From Sediminibacterium roseum (GTDB lineage: Bacteria > Bacteroidota > Bacteroidia > Chitinophagales > Chitinophagaceae): 64,000 bases of DNA. The notes under the pieces are model-generated. The model searched no databases. It saw only the letters and a list, made by a program, of their open reading frames with translations, and was not told where the DNA came from. The position numbers and the translations under genes were made by a program. The stretch covers positions 62,001 through 126,000 of the forward strand of contig NZ_JAACJS010000015.1 in NCBI RefSeq assembly GCF_009939005.1, in the 5' to 3' direction. Below, one piece after another: positions 16,277-24,776 of the stretch; position 1 is the stretch's first letter, and every line of letters starts with the position of its first letter.

Positions 16277-18274
16277 TCAAAAACGGAAACTGATTTTTGC
16301 GCTTATGTTTCTTGGAACCTGTCTTGTTACAAATTCTGTATGGTCGGCCGCTGCAAGGTTTTGTCCCTGCAAAGTATAGGTAACTTTTTTCCCTTCCCAG
16401 GCCAACCGCACATCGAACGTCGTGTACGATACAACGCCAACCCCAACAGTGAGCACGCTTTCGATATCGCCTACGTGCCGTGCCGTTACATCCCACTGGA
16501 GATTCCGTGTGACGTTCATGATCGACTGGAACATGACCTGGTGTTTGGGATCAAGCGCCTCTATGTAGGCAGAAGTAGGAAGCACCGTTGGTTTTGTTGA
16601 TTCAAATTTCTTGTCGAGGAAAGTATAACCCGTGCGGATCCTCCACCAACCCGTTAATACGGCGTTTGATGAGAACTCAAATCCCCATGTGTTGGCCCGC
16701 TGATCGTTCCCGAAAATATACGTTGGCGGGGCGGCCGGGTTGGTGTTAAAGCTGCGCAGGTCGGTGTAGTAGTTGTAAAAGCCGGCGAGCGACAATGATA
16801 CGCGGTCAGCAATACTGGCCCTGTACCCCAACTCGTAGGCGATCACTTTTTCCGACTTGAAACCTGCCAGTGTACCCAAAGTTGTTGAGGGTACCAGTTC
16901 TGTTTCAAAACGGCTCGGGGTGCGTACAGACCTTGACACGGCGCCCCAGATGGTGTGGTGCTGCGTGGGTGTATACGCAAGCCTTGCGCTGGGCTGAAAT
17001 TCCATTTTGGAATAGTCGTTGTAGAGAAACTTGGTGCCTACGGTAAACTCCAGTTTTTTCGGCACGATGCTGATCTGGTCCTGTATAAACGTATTGATCA
17101 GGTTCAGCCGCCTGCGCAACGGGTTGAAACTATTGCTGGTGTTGTCGTCCATATAACGGTAACCGAAGCCATACAATATGGTGTTCGACCTGTTCAGCCG
17201 GAAGCGGTGTTGTACATCGAGGTCGTAGGTATTGAGCAGTTCGCGGAAATTGGTGGCCGACAAAAGTTTCCAGGTACGATCGAAATATGCCTGTACCACA
17301 AGTTCTGAATTATTGGAAAAAGAATGCACCCAGCGCCCCGTGAGGTTTTGCCCGTTTTGCGTTGAATTGACAGGGGATTCTTCTGTTCCGCCATACACGT
17401 CGCCATGAATGGAAAGATAATTTTTCGAGGATGGATAATAATCGAGGCGAAAACCGGCCTGCGTCAGGTTCCAGTTGTCGCGGGCATCGCTGCCATTGCC
17501 CAGTTTCATGCTGCCCTGGTTGAAGTGCTGCCCGTATACGCGCAGGTAAAGGTTGGTATCGATGCGCGTACCAAACCTTGCAGCCAGGTGGTTTTCGAGG
17601 AAGGTGCCGGTTGATGCGGTTACAAACATGCCCTGTGTTTCACGCGCGCTTTTGGTCATTACATTGATCACACCATTCACCGCGTTGGCGCCCCAGAGGG
17701 TCCCGCCAGGGCCGCTTACCACTTCTATCCTGTCGATGTCCTGGAGCATCACGTTCTGAACATCCCAGAACACACCGCCGAAAAGCGGCGTATACACGGA
17801 GCGGCCATCGATCATCACCAATAATTTATTTGAAAGCGTATTGTTGCGCAAAGGCGTTGCATTGAAACCACGGGCAGAAATGGCCCAGTCGTGCGAATTG
17901 GTTTTGGCAACCTGCAGGTTCGATGCGAGCCGTAATGCTTCGGGGAGGGAGTTGGCGGTGGACCTGTAAATATCATCGTTTGTAAGCACCTGTATCGCGG
18001 ACGCAACTTCGGTGAGTTTCTCGGGTGCTTTTGATACGGAGGTGACCTCGATGTTCATCAGTTCCTCGAAAGATAATTTTTTCAATTCACTGGCGGCAGG
18101 CAGGGTAGACTGTGCGGCGGCCAGGACCGGGAATGCAGCTATGCATAGCGCAATGCATGCCGCGTAAAGGGTGCGTGATGAAAAGGGGCAGTTGCCACGG
18201 TAATGTTGCACCAAATCACCAGATAACATCGATCCACGTTTGTGAAGCGACGTAAGCAGTTTATCATTTTTCAT
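16277..18274 (-). CDS. TonB-dependent receptor of the YfiR/kinase operon
   Basis: 665 residues from the ATG giving MKNDKLLTSLHKRG; the frame extends 44 codons further. An N-terminal stretch precedes the signal-type segment ending VLAAAQ (about residue 55). The plug domain contains FEELMNIEVTSVSKAPEKL, SLPEALRLASNLQVA, AISARGFNAT, LVMIDGRSVYTPLFGG and RIEVVSGPGGTLWGANAVNG. A 22-strand barrel follows, ending NISAKISFRF with the C-terminal aromatic. This receptor subclass lacks a SusD partner. It is the first gene of a coupled operon with YfiR and a CHASE8 kinase, so it may serve signalling as well as uptake. The ligand is unknown. Confidence 0.92.
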   Translation of the reverse strand: MKNDKLLTSLHKRGSMLSGDLVQHYRGNCPFSSRTLYAACIALCIAAFPVLAAAQSTLPAASELKKLSFEELMNIEVTSVSKAPEKLTEVASAIQVLTNDDIYRSTANSLPEALRLASNLQVAKTNSHDWAISARGFNATPLRNNTLSNKLLVMIDGRSVYTPLFGGVFWDVQNVMLQDIDRIEVVSGPGGTLWGANAVNGVINVMTKSARETQGMFVTASTGTFLENHLAARFGTRIDTNLYLRVYGQHFNQGSMKLGNGSDARDNWNLTQAGFRLDYYPSSKNYLSIHGDVYGGTEESPVNSTQNGQNLTGRWVHSFSNNSELVVQAYFDRTWKLLSATNFRELLNTYDLDVQHRFRLNRSNTILYGFGYRYMDDNTSNSFNPLRRRLNLINTFIQDQISIVPKKLEFTVGTKFLYNDYSKMEFQPSARLAYTPTQHHTIWGAVSRSVRTPSRFETELVPSTTLGTLAGFKSEKVIAYELGYRASIADRVSLSLAGFYNYYTDLRSFNTNPAAPPTYIFGNDQRANTWGFEFSSNAVLTGWWRIRTGYTFLDKKFESTKPTVLPTSAYIEALDPKHQVMFQSIMNVTRNLQWDVTARHVGDIESVLTVGVGVVSYTTFDVRLAWEGKKVTYTLQGQNLAAADHTEFVTRQVPRNISAKISFRF

Positions 18275-18589
18275 AAAATGACTTAAATTTTGGTTCGATG
18301 GCCAGCTCAGGTATGGCATCATAATGGGAATTCTTTTCCACACAATTACAGGCAAGCCAACTCTTCTCATCCCATTAAACCTTTTTAAAATGCTTTTCAG
18401 GTTCAATTATAGGGAAGAAAAGGGCGATTTGCAAATATTTCTACGGGTGTACTGCAAGAAGCGTGCTGAAGCGATGTGGTTTGCGATGTTTGACGCTCCC
18501 GCTTACGCTATCCCGCAGGTAAAACCGCAAGCCGGCGTTGGTGGTCCGCTTTTATTACGGCTATCATTACATTAACTAAAACACGAAGT
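18275..18589. other. Divergent intergenic region, no gene seen
   Basis: 315 bases between the divergent receptor gene and the small basic secreted protein. It contains the palindrome ATTTGCAAAT near 18428 and must hold both promoters, but I cannot place a confident -33/-7 pair on either strand. The receptor frame is open through part of it without signs of coding. Confidence 0.35.
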
Positions 18590-18895
18590 ATGAAAACGTT
18601 ATTATTTATCCTCTTGGGAGCCGGTATTTCCATGTCGGCCATGGCGCAGACCAAGGTCATCTCGAAAAGGCCCGAAGAGAAAGAGATCAAAAGTGATATC
18701 AAAGTAAAACGCGCCCATAAAAAAGCGGCGATAAAAAATCTTGCAAAGCTGAAGATCAAACAGGCAGGTAAGGAACAGGATGTGGTGAATGCCAAAAGAA
18801 AAGAAATTCACCAGGACGCCAAAGACCTCCGCGCACTGGGTGTAAAACATCCTACACGTGATGCGAAAAAAGCGATCAGGAAAGAAAACAACTAA
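18590..18895 (+). CDS. Small, very basic secreted protein
   Basis: 101 residues. A clear signal peptide (MKTLLFILLGAGISMSAMAQ) is followed by a mature part that is almost all charged: many Lys, Arg, Glu and Asp, with KVKRAHKKAAIKNLAKLK and KHPTRDAKKAIRKENN. It is probably helical with no Cys. I do not recognise a family; short Lys-rich periplasmic proteins of this kind are scattered through Bacteroidota. The TAA stop is also the first triplet of the AT-rich repeat that follows. Confidence 0.7.
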   Translation: MKTLLFILLGAGISMSAMAQTKVISKRPEEKEIKSDIKVKRAHKKAAIKNLAKLKIKQAGKEQDVVNAKRKEIHQDAKDLRALGVKHPTRDAKKAIRKENN

Positions 18896-19067
18896 TAATT
18901 AGTAATTAGTAATTAGGAATTAGGAATTATGAATTAGGAATTAAAGTTGGTAATTACAATTGAATATGAACAACAACAGTAAATTGATAATTAGAAATTG
19001 TTGATTCGTTTTGAAAAACAAAACAATTCCTAATTCCTAATTCCTAATTCCTAATTCCTAATTAATT
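18893..19067. repeat. AT-rich AATTAGGAATTA / AATTCCTAATT inverted repeat element
   Basis: The left arm (about 18893-18943) is a tandem of TAATTAG/GAATTAG units; the right arm (about 19025-19067) is five tandem units of the complement CTAATTC. About 80 bases of AT-rich sequence separate them. The arms begin at the stop codon of the upstream gene and supply the stop codon of the downstream minus-strand gene. Related arrays lie at 40.2, 42.8, 45.4 and 47.9 kb. Confidence 0.85.
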
Positions 19068-19420
19068 CCCAGGGCGTTCAGTGCTTCAATCGGAACATCA
19101 TAAAGTTGTTTGTTGTCTGCCTGGATCTTGAGTCTTCCTTCCGGTCCGGCGTCCCCGGCTATGTAGTATTGGCGGATGGAAAGAACCTTGCCGGAATACA
19201 GGTAAGTTCCTTCGAGCGTTTCGTAACTTCTCAGGAGTACGGGGAGGAACTCGGGGTTTTGAATGTTCCGGAAGAGATGAAGGGATCTTTGTAATCCTTT
19301 GCCCAGCTGCGTTACCTCGTGGTAGTAATGGGCGCACTCGATCTCGTGGTAAAGACGTTTGTTGAGCTTTTCTATGTAAACCGATCCTGAATCAACTGCC
19401 ACGATCTGAATTTCTCCCAT
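19058..19420 (-). CDS. Hypothetical protein whose C-terminus lies in a repeat
   Basis: 120 residues, cytosolic by appearance, with no signal or membrane helix. It contains YIEKLNKRLYHEIECAHYYHE and a beta-rich C-terminal half (GTYLYSGKVLSIRQYYIAGD, GRLKIQADNKQLYDVPIEAL). I cannot assign a family. The last two codons and the TAG stop are formed by the AT-rich repeat, so the C-terminus may have changed when the repeat arrived. Single gene, no partner evident. Confidence 0.65.
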   Translation of the reverse strand: MGEIQIVAVDSGSVYIEKLNKRLYHEIECAHYYHEVTQLGKGLQRSLHLFRNIQNPEFLPVLLRSYETLEGTYLYSGKVLSIRQYYIAGDAGPEGRLKIQADNKQLYDVPIEALNALGIN

Positions 19421-19522
19421 TTGAATAGCATTTCTGCTACAATAATAAGTAAATAATCACTTGCGGTTAACAATGGATCGAACATAAATGGTTAGATTCA
19501 TATCCTTATTTGATCATACAAC

Positions 19523-20158
19523 ATGAGAAAACATCTCTTTGCAGCCATCGCTATCGCCGCCCTGTTTTCATGTGGCACAGGTAAGCGCTCATCTTCTGAA
19601 AAATGGATAAGCCTGTTCGACGGCACATCGCTCTCCAACTGGAAAGTGGGCAACAATGCCGAAACGTTTTCGGTAGACAGCGGCATGATCATCGTTCACG
19701 GCAAAACCGCGCATTTGTTTTACGATGGCCCGGTGAATGACCACAACTTTACCAACTTTGAATTCAAGGCCGATGTAATGACCTATCCCGGCGCCAATTC
19801 AGGCATCTACTTTCACACCGCTTTCCAGCAGGGCGGATGGCCCGCAAAGGGTTACGAGGTGCAGGTCAATAATTCACACACAGACTGGCGCCGCACGGGA
19901 AGCCTCTATGGCATCAATGATGTACGCGAAGTGTATGTGAAGGATTACGAATGGTACACCGAAACCGTTAAGGTGGAAGGAAAACATGTAACCATCAGCA
20001 TCAACGACAAAGCCGTGGTAGATTATACCGAACCCGAAAACGTAAAACGCGGCCCGAACGATGCAAAGCGTGTGATCTCAAGCGGAACCTTTGCCCTGCA
20101 GGGCCACGACCCGAACAGCATCGTACATTTTAAGAATATAAGGGTGAGGGTATTGTAG
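19523..20158 (+). CDS. DUF1080 (3-keto-disaccharide hydrolase-like) lipoprotein
   Basis: 211 residues. The lipoprotein signal (MRKHLFAAIAIAALFSCGTG) has its lipobox Cys at about 17. The DUF1080 concanavalin-like fold is shown by WISLFDGTSLSNWKVG near the N-terminus, NFEFKADVMTYPGANSGIYFHT, GYEVQVNNSHTDWRRTGSLYG, and FALQGHDPNSIVHFKNIRV at the C-terminus. Family members act on glycosides, including 3-keto-glycosides, at the cell surface. It converges on the minus-strand fucose/galactan cluster, 34 bp from the GH43 gene, and probably belongs to the same catabolic locus, though in its own transcript. Confidence 0.9.
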   Translation: MRKHLFAAIAIAALFSCGTGKRSSSEKWISLFDGTSLSNWKVGNNAETFSVDSGMIIVHGKTAHLFYDGPVNDHNFTNFEFKADVMTYPGANSGIYFHTAFQQGGWPAKGYEVQVNNSHTDWRRTGSLYGINDVREVYVKDYEWYTETVKVEGKHVTISINDKAVVDYTEPENVKRGPNDAKRVISSGTFALQGHDPNSIVHFKNIRVRVL

Positions 20159-20192
20159 CAATGGCCAATTGGTCGTAAGCGATGTTTTATGC

Positions 20193-21167
20193 TTACTTAA
20201 ACTTTACCTCCCCGCTCTTCACATCCACTTTCCATGGACGGGGTTGGGGCAGCCACAATTTTCCATCGCCGATCTCTATTGGCATCCAGAGGTAGCGGGA
20301 ATCCCATTGGGTGCGGGGTTTCCAGATATCGGCCATGAAGACGACGGTTGTTTTTTTTCTGCCATCTATCTTCAGCATGAGTGTTGACTGCGATCCGTAG
20401 GTTTTGGTTTCGGGCGGTGCGATGTCTTTGAACTCCGACCACGGCCCCGCCAGCGAAACGGCGGTTGCATATTTATTGGGATTGGGGTCCCAGCCGGTTA
20501 ATGCGGAACCGATGGCGTAATACAATCCCCCGTAATGAACCACCGCCCCTCCTTCCATGTGCATTGGTATCAGGCATACTTCTTTGTCTACGCCCAGGTA
20601 ATCTTCCGTCAGGGTTGCTATGCGGAAACCAAAAGGGCGGTCCTCAAAAATCAGGTAAGGCGTGCCATCGTCGTCGATGAACTGGCCAATGTCGCGGCTC
20701 TCGTGGCCGAGCGGGCGGAAACTTTTTACGTAAGTGAAATTACCATCGGGTTTATCGCTGGTGCATACGGCAACGCGGGCGAGTTTGTATGTGCTGTTGT
20801 CCAGGTGCAGGTACATCACATATTTTTTTGTCTTCTTGTTGTAAAACACTTTCGGCCGCTCGCAAACCCAGCGCCTGCCGAGGTTTTCGGGGTCGGACAA
20901 TTGCAATACATCGCCTTTGAATTTCCAGTTGATGAGATCCCTGGATGCATAACAACTCACATATCTTTTATTGGAATCAAGCCCCTGCCTGCGTTCTTCC
21001 CCATACCAGTAATACGTTTTACCCACTTTGGTAATGCCGCCGCCATGCGCCTGGATATGGTTCCCATCCTGGTCGGGCCATATTTCGCCCGGATGGATCC
21101 ACTCCTGTTTTTGCGAAAGGGCAAGCAGGGGCAGGACAAAACAAAAAACAAACAGGTATTTTTTCAT
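20193..21167 (-). CDS. GH43 glycoside hydrolase, exo-beta-1,3-galactanase-like
   Basis: About 324 residues from MKKYLFVFCFVLPLLALSQ (signal peptide); an ATG three codons earlier is also possible. Five-bladed beta-propeller features include IQAHGGGITKVGKTYYWYGE near the N-terminus, WVCERPKVFYN, FIDDDGTPYLIFEDR, MEGGAVVHYGGLYYAIGS and TYGSQSTLML. The AHGGG form at the place of the usual GH43 catalytic-base Asp, with Glu in CERP, Glu in MEGG and Gln in YGSQS, resembles subfamily 24 exo-1,3-galactanases, which are known to lack the Asp base. The subfamily is my inference. It is the last gene of the minus-strand fucose operon, pointing to a fucosylated galactan or arabinogalactan substrate. Confidence 0.8.
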   Translation of the reverse strand: MKKYLFVFCFVLPLLALSQKQEWIHPGEIWPDQDGNHIQAHGGGITKVGKTYYWYGEERRQGLDSNKRYVSCYASRDLINWKFKGDVLQLSDPENLGRRWVCERPKVFYNKKTKKYVMYLHLDNSTYKLARVAVCTSDKPDGNFTYVKSFRPLGHESRDIGQFIDDDGTPYLIFEDRPFGFRIATLTEDYLGVDKEVCLIPMHMEGGAVVHYGGLYYAIGSALTGWDPNPNKYATAVSLAGPWSEFKDIAPPETKTYGSQSTLMLKIDGRKKTTVVFMADIWKPRTQWDSRYLWMPIEIGDGKLWLPQPRPWKVDVKSGEVKFK

Positions 21168-21176
21168 AGCAGTCAT

Positions 21177-22190
21177 TTAATCAAATGATACCATCGCTTT
21201 GATCACGCCGTTTGCGGGGTTCAGCCAGTTTGTAAATTCTGCCTGCACGTTTTCAAACGCGGTGCGATGTGTGATGTAGTGGGTTGGTTGTACAAGACCC
21301 TTCTTCATACAGTCCATCACATGATCAAAGTCTTCACGCGTTGCGTTCCGGCTGCTCATCAGTGTGGCTTCGCGTTTGTGGAACTCGGGGTGACTGAAAC
21401 TGATCTCTCCTTTCTGCAATCCAACAAGAACATACCTCCCACCATGTGCGAGGTATTGAAAGGAATGGTTGATCGCCTTCTGGTTGCCTGTTGCATCGAT
21501 CACCATGGAGGGCATATCGCCGTTGGTTATTGCCAATAATCTTTCCGTTGCATTTCCCGTTGCCGCGTTGATGATGTGAGGAACCTGCAGGTGATTCTTG
21601 CAAAAAGAAAGCCTGTTCTCCTGCACATCCATTGCAATCACGTTTGCGCCGGCGATGCGGGCGAATTCGATCACACCCAAACCGATCGGCCCTGCGCCCA
21701 CAACCAGGACAAACTCATCCGCCTTTACACCTGCGCGCCTGATGCTGTGCGCCCCGATCGCAAGCGGCTCAACCAGGGCGAGCTCATCAAACCCCAATCC
21801 CCTGCCATGCACCAGGGATGCGGATGGAACTGAAAAAAGATCCCGCATCGCGCCGTCAACATGCACACCGCACACGCGGATTTGCGTACAGCAGTTCGGT
21901 TTGCCAGAACGGCAGGCAATACAGGTTCCGCAATTGAAATAAGGAATGATCGTAACCGCCTCTCCTTTCTCAAAATCTTCGCGGTCGGTTTCTTCGATGG
22001 TTGCTGCGATCTCGTGTCCCAATATGCGGGGGTAAGAAAAGAACGGCTGTGTTCCCTCAAATGCATGAAGATCCGTTCCGCAGATGCCCACGCGTTTGAT
22101 CCGGAGCATTGTATGCCCTGCAGGCAGAACCGGTTCGTCTTCGTGCGAATAGGCAAAGGCGCCGGGTGTTGTGCAGGTCAATACTCTCAT
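21177..22190 (-). CDS. Zinc-dependent alcohol dehydrogenase family (MDR) protein
   Basis: 337 residues. The catalytic zinc site is shown by RVGICGTDLHAFEG and LGHEIAA; structural zinc cysteines lie in CGTCIACRSGKPNCC; the NAD-binding Rossmann motif is VVGAGPIGLGVIEFA. The closest recognisable group is sugar and sugar-acid dehydrogenases such as L-gulonate 5-dehydrogenase or galactitol-phosphate dehydrogenase. It stands between a GH43 gene (stop adjoining that gene's start region) and the L-fucose dehydrogenase-like SDR (22 bp), so it is in the same operon. Its exact substrate is not clear because the canonical L-fucose route already has two SDRs here; a second sugar such as a galactan product is possible. 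Confidence 0.85.
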   Translation of the reverse strand: MRVLTCTTPGAFAYSHEDEPVLPAGHTMLRIKRVGICGTDLHAFEGTQPFFSYPRILGHEIAATIEETDREDFEKGEAVTIIPYFNCGTCIACRSGKPNCCTQIRVCGVHVDGAMRDLFSVPSASLVHGRGLGFDELALVEPLAIGAHSIRRAGVKADEFVLVVGAGPIGLGVIEFARIAGANVIAMDVQENRLSFCKNHLQVPHIINAATGNATERLLAITNGDMPSMVIDATGNQKAINHSFQYLAHGGRYVLVGLQKGEISFSHPEFHKREATLMSSRNATREDFDHVMDCMKKGLVQPTHYITHRTAFENVQAEFTNWLNPANGVIKAMVSFD

Positions 22191-22212
22191 CTTTTTTTAT
22201 TAGTGATTTAAA

Positions 22213-23001
22213 CTATGCGTTTGCCAGTGCACGGTCGAGATGCACATACCCCCCATCCACATGGATGAGCTGGCCCGTGGTGTGGCTCGATCTTGGCGAC
22301 AACAAAAACGCAACCATGTTTGCGATCTCTTCGGCGGTTGTCATGCGGTTCTCAAAAGGGATCTTAGCATTGATCTCCTGTAATTTTTTTTCAGGCTCTG
22401 CCAGGGTTTGTATCCATATTTCATACTGTGGTGTCCAGCATTCGGCAACCACCACGGCGTTCACACGTACTTTGTGTTTGAGCAGTTCAACGGCCCACTC
22501 GCGTGTGAGTGCATTTCGTCCGCCGTTTGCTGCGGCATAGGCGGAAGTGTTTCCCTGTCCTGTTTCCGCCGTTTTAGAAGTAATGTTTACGATGGCGCCT
22601 CTCGACTTTATAAGCTCGGGCAACGACTCGTGCGCAACCAGGTAATAATGCACCACGTTCTTATGCAGGCTCTCCATGAATTTTTCGTAGTTGCCGTTTT
22701 CCAGTCCAACCCCATCGTTTACACCAGCATTGTTCACGAGCCCTTCTATCCTGCCGAATTTTTCGATCACTGCATCAACCAGTTTTTTGATATTGGATGG
22801 TTCTGCAAGCTCTGCGGTAACCTGCCAGGCATGCAGGCCCGCATCAACCAGCTCCGTTACCAGCTTCACATTATCGGCCTCATTACGGCCGATCACCACG
22901 GGTATTGCGCCTTCGTTGGCCAGCACGCGAACAATGCCTTCACCAATGCCGCGGGCGCCGCCGGTTACGAGTATCACTTTGTTTTGCAATTGCAGATCCA
23001 T
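22213..23001 (-). CDS. SDR oxidoreductase, probable L-fucose dehydrogenase, catalytic Lys replaced
   Basis: 262 residues. The Rossmann motif is TGGARGIGEGI (about 14-24), with LVNNAGVNDGV, catalytic Ser in NITSKTAE, and Tyr 13 residues later in SAYAAANGG. The expected YxxxK is YAAAN: the Lys is Asn, confirmed in the DNA. LTREWAVELLKHKVRVNAV, AECWTPQYE and HVDGGYVHLDRAL resemble the L-fucose dehydrogenase group. It should oxidise L-fucose to L-fucono-lactone with NAD(P). It lies between the lactonase and zinc dehydrogenase genes, each about 10-20 bp away. Whether the enzyme works without the Lys is open. Confidence 0.82.
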   Translation of the reverse strand: MDLQLQNKVILVTGGARGIGEGIVRVLANEGAIPVVIGRNEADNVKLVTELVDAGLHAWQVTAELAEPSNIKKLVDAVIEKFGRIEGLVNNAGVNDGVGLENGNYEKFMESLHKNVVHYYLVAHESLPELIKSRGAIVNITSKTAETGQGNTSAYAAANGGRNALTREWAVELLKHKVRVNAVVVAECWTPQYEIWIQTLAEPEKKLQEINAKIPFENRMTTAEEIANMVAFLLSPRSSHTTGQLIHVDGGYVHLDRALANA

Positions 23002-23011
23002 GTTTCAAAAA

Positions 23012-23836
23012 TTATAAATGATAAAAATCCATTGCGTTGGCCCCGAATATTTTTTGCTGCTCCGATGCTGAAAACGATGCGTAATATTCTTTTACGGGCG
23101 CGATCATTTCATCGTACGATGCGGCTACCAGGCAAACCGGCCAGTCTGATCCGTATATGAGCCTGCCGGTACCAAAAGCCTCGGTAACAACATCGAGGTA
23201 TGGATAAAGATCGGCTGGCTTCCAGTTCTGCCAGTCTGCTTCCGTAACCATTCCACTAACCTTGCAATATACATTGGGATGCTCCGCGATCGCGCCGATC
23301 CCTTTTTTCCATTCGTCGATCAAATGATCTTTGATACCGGGCTTCGCCAGATGATCGATCACAAAACGCTGTTGCGGAAAATGCCTGACCAACTGCAACG
23401 CTGCTTCCAGGTGCTGGGGAAAGATCAGCACATCATAACTAAAGCCGTGATCATTCAGCAAAGAAATTCCTTTTAAAAAATCAGGCTGCAACATAAAACC
23501 CGGTTCCTCACCCTGCAGGATATGGCGAAAGCCCTTGAGGTGGCGGTTTTGTTTGTAATGCGCCAAACGTTCTTCAATATCCTGTGAACGCAGATCGATC
23601 CAACCCACTACGCCTTTTATAAAAGTATTTTCCTTAGCCAACGCAAGCAGGAAATCCGTTTCCTGTTCCGATTGATCGGCCTGTACCGCAACACATCCTT
23701 CAATACTATTCCGCGCAAGTACCGGCGCTAGATCGGCCGGCAAAAAATCTTTCCGGATCGCGGTCATTTCAGCATTGATCCAGTCGTGTGTTACCGGGTG
23801 GTAGCGCCAGAAATGCTGGTGCGCATCAATTCTCAT
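23012..23836 (-). CDS. Amidohydrolase-family L-fucono-1,5-lactonase
   Basis: 274 residues from the ATG that gives the family N-terminus MRIDAHQHFWRY; an upstream ATG would add 27 residues and overlap the previous stop by 8 nt. Metal-ligand HxH is in DAHQHFW; GCVAVQADQSEQET, GFRHILQGE, FVIDHLAKP and IYGSDWPVC (C-terminal Asp ligand) match the COG3618 lactonases. It should open L-fucono-lactone to L-fuconate in the cytosol. The genes on both sides encode an SDR and an FAH-type hydrolase of the same pathway. Confidence 0.9.
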   Translation of the reverse strand: MRIDAHQHFWRYHPVTHDWINAEMTAIRKDFLPADLAPVLARNSIEGCVAVQADQSEQETDFLLALAKENTFIKGVVGWIDLRSQDIEERLAHYKQNRHLKGFRHILQGEEPGFMLQPDFLKGISLLNDHGFSYDVLIFPQHLEAALQLVRHFPQQRFVIDHLAKPGIKDHLIDEWKKGIGAIAEHPNVYCKVSGMVTEADWQNWKPADLYPYLDVVTEAFGTGRLIYGSDWPVCLVAASYDEMIAPVKEYYASFSASEQQKIFGANAMDFYHL

Positions 23837-23909
23837 CGTTGGCCGGTGCTGCGCCCGGTTCCCTTCGCTTCGAAAGGATGTATCGTTATCGCCATTTATG
23901 TTGCGCTGC

Positions 23910-24767
23910 TCAGTCATTCCTGTATGCGATCACATTTTGTTTTGACACGCCCAGCCCATCAATGCCCAGTTCAACCACATCGCCCGGTTTCAGGTACACG
24001 GCCGGGTTAAAGCCAAGACCCACTCCCGCAGGTGTTCCGGTTGAGATAATATCGCCCGGCAACAGGGTCATAAACTGGCTGAGGTACGCTACAAGTTGGG
24101 GTATGTTGAAGATGAGATCGTCGGTGTTCCCATCCTGCATCATTGTATCGTTCACCTTTAGCCAAAGGCGCAGTTTATGCGGGTCGGCGATCTCGTCTTT
24201 GGTTACCATCCATGGGCCAAGTGGGGCAAATGTGTCGCAGCCCTTGCCTTTGTCCCAGGTACCGCCACGCTCCAGTTGAAATTCGCGTTCGCTTACATCG
24301 TTGTGGAGGCAATAGCCGGCAACGTGGTCCATCGCATCTGCTTCTTCCACGTAACTTGCTTTCTTGCCGATCACAAAAGCGAGTTCCACTTCCCAGTCTG
24401 TTTTCACGGAGTTCTTCGGGATCATGATCACATCATTCGGGCCCGTGATGGATGTGGTGGATTTCATAAAAAGGATGGGCTCCTTCGGTATCGGTGCGTT
24501 TGTTTCCTTTGCATGTTTGGCATAATTCAAACCGATGCAAAGTATTTTAGAAGGATTGGCTACCGGGCAACCGAGGCGGGCATCTGCAGGCAGGGGGCGC
24601 AGCATATTCCTGTGTTCTGCGAGCACCCACTCCAGGTGCGGCAAACCGCCGTTGGCGAAAAAAGAGGCGTCGTAGTCTTTGATAAAGCCCGACACATCGT
24701 AATTTTTCCCATCGATGTGAACACCTGGTTTCTCTTTGCCTGCCTCGCCGAAACGGATCAATTTCAT
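23910..24767 (-). CDS. FAH-family hydrolase, probable 2,4-diketo-3-deoxy-L-fuconate hydrolase
   Basis: 285 residues. An N-terminal cap is followed by KILCIGLNYAKHAKETNAPIP, the metal-binding WEVELAFVIGKKA (ExE) and YCLHNDVSEREFQ (D), then GDIISTGTPAGVGLG and VVELGIDGLGV. FAH-family enzymes cleave C-C bonds of diketo acids. In the non-phosphorylative L-fucose or L-rhamnose pathway the homologue splits 2,4-diketo-3-deoxy-L-fuconate to pyruvate and L-lactate. It lies 9 bp after the alpha-fucosidase gene and before the lactonase, which supports that role. Confidence 0.88.
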   Translation of the reverse strand: MKLIRFGEAGKEKPGVHIDGKNYDVSGFIKDYDASFFANGGLPHLEWVLAEHRNMLRPLPADARLGCPVANPSKILCIGLNYAKHAKETNAPIPKEPILFMKSTTSITGPNDVIMIPKNSVKTDWEVELAFVIGKKASYVEEADAMDHVAGYCLHNDVSEREFQLERGGTWDKGKGCDTFAPLGPWMVTKDEIADPHKLRLWLKVNDTMMQDGNTDDLIFNIPQLVAYLSQFMTLLPGDIISTGTPAGVGLGFNPAVYLKPGDVVELGIDGLGVSKQNVIAYRND

Positions 24768-24776
24768 AATTCTTTT

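Noticed and set aside
16269..16496. Longer YfiR start inside the receptor gene
   Set aside because: It would remove the signal peptide from the N-terminus and overlap the receptor by 220 bases; the GTG after the receptor stop fits better.
18893..19067. AT-rich short repeats as a CRISPR array
   Set aside because: Units are about 8-12 bases, head to tail and inverted, without unique spacers of constant length and without cas genes.
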